Positions 57,136 through 64,000 of a DNA stretch of 64,000 nucleotides are shown piece after piece. The notes under the pieces were generated by a model that was not told the DNA's origin, did not search any database, and worked only from the letters and a program-made list of their open reading frames with translations. Origin of the DNA: Haematobia irritans. Taxonomy: Eukaryota; Arthropoda; Insecta; Diptera; Muscidae. Position numbers and translations under genes: made by a program. The stretch lies in NCBI RefSeq assembly GCF_050003625.1, contig NC_134398.1, positions 98,311,479 to 98,375,478 of the forward strand, written 5' to 3'. Every line of letters starts with the position of its first letter. The stretch's first letter is position 1.

Positions 57136-57452
57136 GAGAGCCGCCGTGGTGCAATGGTTAGCATGGCCATGTTCGTGCTTCGACCGAACACCAAAAAGTT
57201 TTTCAGCGGTGGATTATCCCACCTCAGTAATACTGGTGACTTTTCTGAGGGTTTCAAAGCTTCTCTAAGTGGTTTCAATGCAATGTGGAACGCCGTTCGG
57301 ACTCGGCTATAAAAAGGAGCTCCCTTGTCATTGAGCTTAACATGGAATCGGGCAGCACTCAGTGATAAGGGAGAAGTTCACCAATGTGGTATCACAATGG
57401 ACTGAATAGTCTAAGTGAGCCTGATACATCTAGCTGCCACCTAACCTAACCT
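57136..57452 (+). mobile_element. tRNA-derived SINE, copy 2 (promoter-deleted)
   Basis: A 317-bp copy on the plus strand flanked by aggttaaacgc (57125-57135, 57453-57463). It matches the copy at 4633-4988 but lacks about 35 bases of the tRNA-like head, including the B box (gcatgg joins ccatgttcg...cgaccgaac). The 3' end and (CCTAA)n tail match LINE-B. Without a B box it should be transcriptionally dead. Confidence 0.9.
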
Positions 57453-57463
57453 AGGTTAAACGC

Positions 57464-59178
57464 ACGTGGTGGATGCTAACTTTTAGACTTTCAACTTCAA
57501 CATTTCAATCACAAATTTATCGTTTTACTACATTTTTTTCATTACCTTGGCATTTTCCATTTATGTAGGTGTTTGCAACAATGTTATTACTGATCAAACT
57601 CAACTCTCTCAATTCCCTTTGTGCAAGTTCACTCAGCTTCCCCTCATGCAAGCTCACCACGTGGAGCTTTCACCTAACCTAGTCGTGGTTACTGGCATAC
57701 CATGTAGATGGCCCTCGTGGTAACATGTGTTTTCACCTGAATAATTTATTCCAGGTGGAGATGGCTCTTGTGGCATATGCATTGAAATCCTCTGGAATAA
57801 ATTCTAGCTGAGGATGGCTCTAAGCCTCACCCTAGCAGAAAACAGAATTTCCATCAGAATTCGCCACAGTAAAAGAAAATTGCGTCCATTAAAGAAACAG
57901 CCAACATTAAAATTCACTTTTTACTTTTTGTGATACTAAAGTTCTATATTACTATTTAAATATATATTTTTAATTAATTTTAGATTAATTATTTTGTTTC
58001 ATTAATATAATGTTTGCTTTATTAATATGTGTATATTTTAATGTTAACCTCTTTCTTTTAGAACAATTGCTTTCTCCTACAATCATTAAGTTCCTTTCTT
58101 ATCCTTATGTTATAATCCTTATTGTCTTTATTCACTATTATTCTTCCAAAGTATCAATAATTAAATAAAAATCACTTCATACTTTAGTCCCCACTTAATA
58201 TTACAAAAGAAAGGCAAGCTCGTCAAGTTCAGAAATTGTAAGGCTTTAATTCCTACGTCGGTCACGTCTTGACGTCGTCTTTAGATTCTATCGCCGTTCA
58301 TACATACGTCAAATTGTCAATTATGTCGCCATCCAACTATTCGAAACCATTCCCACATGTTGGCCACAACATAAATGATACTCAAATAATTCATGTGTCC
58401 AATGTCGAATTTCGTTTCAAAATAAAATTCCAAGATCTCGACATATTGTAATGTGAATTCAAAGATGAAATACCAAAAATTTCGTATGTAGAAAAGTACG
58501 AATTAATACCATTAATACCATTTAATGAAATCATCGCAAATTCCTATAATAATATCTATTCTATTTCCTTTCTTAGGATATTCATATGCATAATGAATCA
58601 TTGTCTGCCAACTCGACTGCCTGGAAATTCAATCAACATTATTGTGTGTTGTTGTGTTAATATATCCGAAAATGCTAGACTTTGCTATTGGGGTTCACTG
58701 GAGATATATGAAACTGTCTCGTTTGTACATTGTTCGATGCATCTTGCCTGCCATAAAATGGGAATGCATGTGTAATGTGGTACATTTACCAGAAATCCAC
58801 CCTTTTTTGTTTATGTATCAATTTGCAAAAAGGATTTGGCAAAACTATAAACAATAACAACAAGATCCCATTTATACCTGTGTGTAATCGTATGATCTCG
58901 TTTGGTCACAACAAGGCCATAAACAAAAAACTTTTTCCTATTATGCCACAATGTATGTTGATGTTGTTGTCAATATCGTTGAATTATTTGCTACTTGGCA
59001 TAAATATGGATATGGGATTTCCAAATGAGATAAGTACAGTTTTGAAATTTCAATATTGCACCCTTTTCTAATTCTTTTCTTTTTCTTTACAGGTAAAACA
59101 TATCTTTATAATTTTTCTTTTTAACGTATTTTATCTTTTTTTAATTTTTCAGGAACATTTTTGGATTTTCGAGCGCTT
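57464..59178. other. Non-coding segment
   Basis: No supported gene. A short inverted repeat (aatttattccagg near 57746 against cctctggaataaatt near 57790) lies in a GC-richer island at 57590-57830. Small open frames at 58269-59071 show no family signal or coding character. Confidence 0.5.
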
Positions 59179-60609
59179 CCCAATAAACACAAACGTTTGA
59201 AAAATGCTAAATTTCAAAAATTTTTCAAACATTTTTTCAAAGGATTAGGGTAATATTCAAGTTGAGAAAATCGCGTTCTCAACAAAAAACAGACATTACC
59301 CTCAACAGTGAAATTCAACACATAATATCTCAAGTGTTATCCTCAAATTGAAATGCATCGCTACTCAACAATTTGTCAAACAATTTTCGATGCGAGTCAA
59401 TTTCAAAATTAACATCGTTGTAAATACTTTTCAACCCAAATTTGTATGAATGATATCCCCACTTCAAATTGAAAGTCAAAGCCAAAATTTTATGAATTTT
59501 GTATAATTTATTCATTTTCATCAAAATAAAATATATAATAATACACTACACTACATAATACACTACAATACCAATTGATAAATAATAATCTTATTAAACA
59601 TATCAACAAATAAGAACAAAATAAAAACAAACAACAAAACTTTAAATATCTTAAACATTATTAGTAAACACTTTTGCATTGATAATTCGTTTTTCTTCCT
59701 TTTTGTGTCATAAAACAGCATTAAAATTTATGAACATGCGTGTAATTTACAATTAGAAACGTACTGGACTGCGTGTTAGAATTGATTTCCAGCAGAAGGA
59801 ATTCACAAAATATCCATTTTAAACTGATAATAGCATATGAATTAAACTGACGATGTGATGCACATTTTCATCCAGAAGTTGTTGATTTCAACAATTTGTT
59901 GTTTTTAACAATTTTAATTGGTTGCACTTGTAATGTTTCTGAAAACTTTTTCTTGTCGATCAGCCACTCATTTTTAATTGGTCAGCTTCTTAATGATGTT
60001 TGCAAGAATGTAGCACCCAAAGATTTTAATTTTCTGCAAAGAGATTTAGATTTAGTGACTTCTCTAAAGTGTTGATTTAATTTTTCATATTGACGTACCA
60101 ATTATTATAAACTATTTGAATCAGTTCCAGTTAATTGTCCACCATTTTTTCACCGGTCAGCTTTTTAATGTTTTCAAGAATGTAGAATCCATAATTTTAG
60201 TTTTCTGCAAAGAGATATACATTTAGTGACTTCCTGAAAGTTTTATTTCATTTTTTTATTTTCACTTACCCATTTTTATAAACTATTTGGTTATTTGCCT
60301 AAAATTTTCCATTTTTTTTATTTCTTGCACTTGACCACGAAATTCGTTGCACAAATAAGTATTGAAAACCACATGGTTTTTTCGTTGCATTTTAGGGTAG
60401 TGTTTTGTCAAAGTTTTCTCATATTATCTTCAACACCTTTTCAAAGATTTCGTCAACATTTTGGCAAATTGGATGTAATTCGCAAACAATTTGAAGATGT
60501 ATTGAAGATGAGCTATTTCAAGTCAAGTTGAATTTATGTTGAAAATTATATATACCCTCAAACTGAAAAGTTGTTGCATTTGAAAAACGCTCATCATGTG
60601 TTTATTGGG
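59179..60609. mobile_element. Terminal-inverted-repeat element (1.43 kb)
   Basis: The left end cccaataaacac (59179) pairs with the exact complement ending at 60609. Inside, both arms share acgtttgaaaaa/gcgtttttcaaa and many TTGAA/CAACTT words over about 200 bases. Non-coding. The target duplication is unclear (possibly tt). It is a MITE-like element of unknown superfamily. Confidence 0.6.
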
Positions 60610-60825
60610 TTGTTGTTTCTATAATATGGTGAAATACGAATGCATAAAATTTATTGGGTGTTGTGTACTGATCTGGCAACTATTGATTATCTTTCTATAA
60701 ATAATACTCTGGTAACACTTTACATTAAAATTTATTATTATTGTGAAATTCAGTCTGAAGCTTAGTTTTGATTGAATAAATGAGAAAAGTATAAGCGGCG
60801 TGTTTTATTGCAAGGAATATAAAAG

Positions 60826-60840
60826 TGGTGTCAGAAGTGG
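60826..60840 (+). promoter_or_regulatory. Primer binding site, tRNA-Leu type (Gypsy-4)
   Basis: TGGTGTCAGAAGTGG matches the complement of a fly-type tRNA-Leu 3' end over 15 bases. The short AT-rich region before it (about 60650-60824) is the presumed 5' LTR; its left border is not visible. Confidence 0.65.
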
Positions 60841-60848
60841 ACAGCGAC

Positions 60849-62245
60849 ATGCCTTTAGAGACGGCAGACTTACAGGCTTTGGCCAGGTTGTTGAAGGAAG
60901 CCTTACAAGGTACGGCTGAACAGGCGGCCCACACAGCAGCAGCGAATATTGTCCAACAGTACAACAGACAGCCACAACGCCACATCTAGCAATCTCGCAT
61001 TACAAATCCAGTGAAGCAACTTCTGTTCAGGATTACTTCACTCGCTGCGAATGGTCGTTTCAATTAAGCAAGATTGATGAAGGGCGGTACAGACAGTATA
61101 TACTTGTTTATATGGGACCGGAGTTAAATGACTCGCTGAAGATTTTGTGCAGCCCAAGGGTTCCTCAAGACCTCACTTATGATGAGATTAAGATGCTGTT
61201 GATTAATCATTGGGACGGCAGAAAAAATCAATACGCGGAGAGTATCAAATTTCGTCAGTTGACTCACGGAAAAGATGAACCCTTATCCAGTTTCGCCCTG
61301 CGTTTGAGGAAGGCAGCTAGTCATTGTAACTACGGCCCATTTTTAGACAGAATGTTGACGGAACAGCTACTCTTTGGGTTAATGTCAAGAACCATTTGCG
61401 ACGAAATAATTGCCAAGGAGCCCAAAGATTTTAGTGAGGCATATAACATTGCACAGCGATTAGAGGCATCGCACCAATCGGCATTAGAGATGAGGATTGC
61501 TGCATTACCCGACCTTGAGGGTGATACTAACAAAATTGGACTCATGGCTACAAGGCACAAGGCGACTTCGGGACAAAAGGTTAGAGCGGCTCCCCGTCGA
61601 CGAGGAGAGAGAAGTCGAGAGGGCCGAACAGAAAAGTTATCGTGTTATGGGTGTGGTGGACCACATAGCCGAGATCGATGTAAGTTTCGCAATGCTACTT
61701 GCTATGCTTGCAACAAAACTGGATACATTGCAAAGGTTTGTAAATCCAAAACGGCACATGTGACAGAGGAGGATGAACAAGATGACGCTGAATTTATTCA
61801 AAGGCTTAACCAAATTGGAACGACAAATTGCGGTAAACACATGCTTGAGGTGTTTATAAATGGAAAAAAAATAAATATGGAATTAGATACAGGGGCACCC
61901 TGTAGCATTGTTAGCAGGAAGACACTTAAAAAGGTAATTCAAAACCCCCGAATACTCAAAACAACAAGGAATTTTTCTAGCTACACGGGTCATAGAATCA
62001 ATTGTATTGGCTGTGTGGTTACAAACGTGAAGGTGGGTCTCACAACTCGGAAACTCAATATGTACATCGTGGATGATGATTTCGATTCTCTTTTCGGCCG
62101 AGAATGGATAGCACAATTCGTTAAAGAAATCGATTTTGTTGGACTGTTTGCTCCATCGGAACAGGTGGGTGCTATGAAGGTGGCCATCCCGAGGCTCCCT
62201 GCATATGAGGCACAGGCAATACAAGACATTATTAAGCAGCATTAA
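60849..62245 (+). pseudogene. Gypsy-4 (mag-like) gag and protease
   Basis: It starts at the ATG 60849, reaches a TAG at 60987-60989, and continues in another frame (open through 61112) to a TAA at 62243-62245. Gag: D-Y-F-T-R-C-E-W and the capsid helices, then two CCHC knuckles, CYGCGGPHSRDRC and CYACNKTGYIAKVC (about 61639-61740). The protease follows in the same frame with L-D-T-G-A-P (about 61883-61900) and L-F-G-R-E-W. The gag-protease fusion and twin knuckles fit the mag clade. It is damaged by one frameshift and the TAA before RT. Confidence 0.8.
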
Positions 62246-63709
62246 GAGGTTTTCAGTGATGTTCCAGGGGAACTTGATGTACCTCCTATTAGTGTGCACT
62301 TTAAAACCGATATAAGTCCAGTATTCGCTAGGGCAAGAGAAATTCCACTAGCCTTAAGAGACGAGTATGCAGCGGAAATTGAAAAGAAGATAGCGGCAGG
62401 TATATACAAGAAAGTCGAGTTTTCGTAATGGGCTTCTACGACCCATGTTGTTTCAAAAAAGAACGGGAAAATCAAAATCACTGGGAATTATAAGACAACC
62501 CTCAATCCAAGAATAATTGTGGACGAACACCCGATCCCGAAACCACAGGATTTGTTTAATAAGATGAAAGGTGCAAAATTGTTTTGCCATCTAGACGTGA
62601 CGGATGCATATTCTCATCTAGTCGTCGATGAGCAATTTGCACATGCTTTGACCCTCAACACCCCCACACACGGGCTTGTGCGACCAACACGTGCGGTGTA
62701 TGGAGCTGCTAATATACCAGCAATTTGGCAACGAACCATGAAGGGGGTATTACAAGATATACCAAATGTTTGCAATTTTTTCGATGACGTACTGATCTAC
62801 GCTGAGGATTTCGAGAATTTAAAAGCCGTACTTAAAAGAACACTTGAACGTCTGTATACAAAAGGATTGCGGCTTAATAGGAGCAAATGTGTTTTTGCCG
62901 CACCATCTGTGGAGTTTTTGGGCCATAAGATCGATAGAGAGGGTATCCATAAATCCGACAGGCATATAGAGGCTGTGCGAGATGCACCTACACCTATGAC
63001 ACATGATGAATTGCAATTATTTTTGGGCAAGGCTACATATTATGGATCATTTATATCCAATTTAGCGACACGGGTGAGGCCCCTGCGCGATATGCTGAGA
63101 AATGAAAAATTCCATTCCGCTTTAATTTCACCGCAGGTTTTAACACCTTACAATCCTGAATTGCCTGTCTTACTGGCAACAGATGCCAGTCAAGTTGGAT
63201 TAGGAGCCGTTTTGTCTCACCGGATGCCAGATGGAAGGGAGAGGCCGATTGCATATGCAAGTAGATCACTAAGCGTGACAGAGCGGAAGTACCCACAAAT
63301 GGACAAAGAGGCTCTAGCAATTGTATGGACAGTCAATAAGTTTTTTCTATACCTTTATGCACGCCACTTCACATTGATTACGGATCATAAACCGTTGTCG
63401 CAAATTTTGGATCCAAATAAATCGTTGCCTGTCCTATGTATTAGCCGAATGGCGAGTTATGCGGACTTTTTAGCGAATTTTAATTTCGATGTGAATTTCA
63501 AGACAACGAAGGCAAATGCTAATGCGGATTTTTGCTCGAGAGCGGTCAAGAAAGAGGGCGTAAACAGAATCAAACATGACTATGATGATTTCGATAACTT
63601 TATAATAAAACAGATTGAACAATTGCCTATGAGTGCTGAGCATATTGGCTGGGAAAGACGAGGAATTGGGAGTCATAATAAAGCTGTTAGAAAGTGGAAA
63701 ATCACTTAA
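62246..63709 (+). pseudogene. Gypsy-4 reverse transcriptase and RNase H
   Basis: Same frame as the gag-protease part, after the TAA at 62243-62245 and with another TAA at 62426-62428. RT motifs: V-S-K-K-N-G-K-I, H-L-D-V-T-D-A-Y (catalytic Asp, about 62590), and N-F-F-D-D-V-L (the FFDD variant of YVDD, about 62775-62795). RNase H: L-A-T-D-A-S (about 63175), K-E-A-L-A-I (Glu) and I-T-D-H-K-P-L. The frame ends at 63709; the integrase continues in another frame, so a frameshift lies near 63670. Confidence 0.8.
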
Positions 63710-64000
63710 GTCATACGGCTACAAGGCTCCAGAGATGCACTTTAGACTGGCTGGCAATTGTCTGATTTTTGAGCATCGGGTAGTCATTCCCAGTAAATTA
63801 CGTCCGAAAATTCTGCGGGACCTACACGCTGCGCATTTGGGCACCGTAAAAATGAAGGGCATAGCGCGGTCGTTTGTATACTGGCCTGGAATAGATGGTG
63901 AAATAGAAGCCACCGCGAAAAAATGTTTTGATTGCGCAAAATTTGCCAATGAGCCTGCGAAATTTAGACAGCACCACTGGCAGTATCCGAGTGGACCGTG
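63660..64000 (+). pseudogene. Gypsy-4 integrase N-terminus, runs off window
   Basis: In a different frame from RNase H: H-A-A-H-L-G and C-F-D-C-A-K (about 63830-63940) form the HHCC zinc domain with the usual Y-W-P-G between them. The catalytic core lies beyond base 64000. Confidence 0.7.

Noticed and set aside
58269..59071. Cluster of small plus-strand open frames as a possible host gene
   Set aside because: Overlapping frames of about 60-98 codons, no splice logic or family resemblance, AT-rich composition.

Overview
The window looks like repeat-dense, probably heterochromatic DNA of a higher fly. I favour a calyptrate/muscid-type dipteran because the tRNA-Lys, tRNA-Tyr and tRNA-Leu primer sites match Drosophila-type tRNAs, the families are fly families (errantivirus-like Ty3/gypsy, BEL/Pao, LOA-clade LINE, Helitron), the non-coding DNA is very AT-rich, and base 1 lies in a dispersed repeat of a type I associate with calyptrate flies. 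The species call is inference. I found no host protein gene, no true tRNA or rRNA gene and no CRISPR array; nearly everything recognisable is a transposable element or a piece of one.

Layout. 1-460: fragment of a dispersed repeat. 464-2600: decayed Ty3/gypsy gag, protease and start of RT (Gypsy-0). 2690-7868: a second gypsy element (Gypsy-1) with a tRNA-Lys primer site, its gag broken by a TA-flanked MITE and a tRNA-derived SINE. 8119-11627: a non-LTR element (LINE-C) with a 2A-like motif. 11722-13466: a non-autonomous Helitron. 13699-35185: an errantivirus-like element (Gypsy-3) spread over 21 kb. A tRNA-bearing DNA element sits in its gag, and its RT is split by LINE-A, which itself carries a LOA-clade LINE (LINE-B, 18823-23782) and an apparently intact BEL/Pao element (BEL-1, 23961-31481). 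36238-38013: second copy of the tRNA-bearing DNA element. 38016-40904: AT-rich DNA with hairpins. 40905-46426: a broken BEL/Pao element (BEL-2), with a third copy of the tRNA-bearing element (42237-45438) in its zinc-finger region. 46427-55551: a long-LTR, Ulysses/Osvaldo-like gypsy element (Gypsy-2) with an internal 1465-bp tandem duplication. 55767-56772: a (TA)n tract containing a 100-N assembly gap. 57136-57452: second SINE copy. 59179-60609: a terminal-inverted-repeat element. 60826-64000: a mag-like gypsy element (Gypsy-4) running off the window.

Relationships. Several insertions can be read exactly because the target reading frame resumes across one target-site copy, or because a sister copy in this window supplies the empty site. 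LINE-B and the SINE share the same 3' end and (CCTAA)n tail, so the LOA-type machinery is the likely source of SINE mobilisation. BEL-1 is the youngest visible element (LTRs differ at one position, 5-bp target duplication, 1750-codon open polyprotein). It carries an extra downstream ORF with a second nucleocapsid-like zinc-finger cluster, placed just behind a good splice acceptor. That ORF and the DNA element with divergent tRNA-like promoters are the two least familiar things here.
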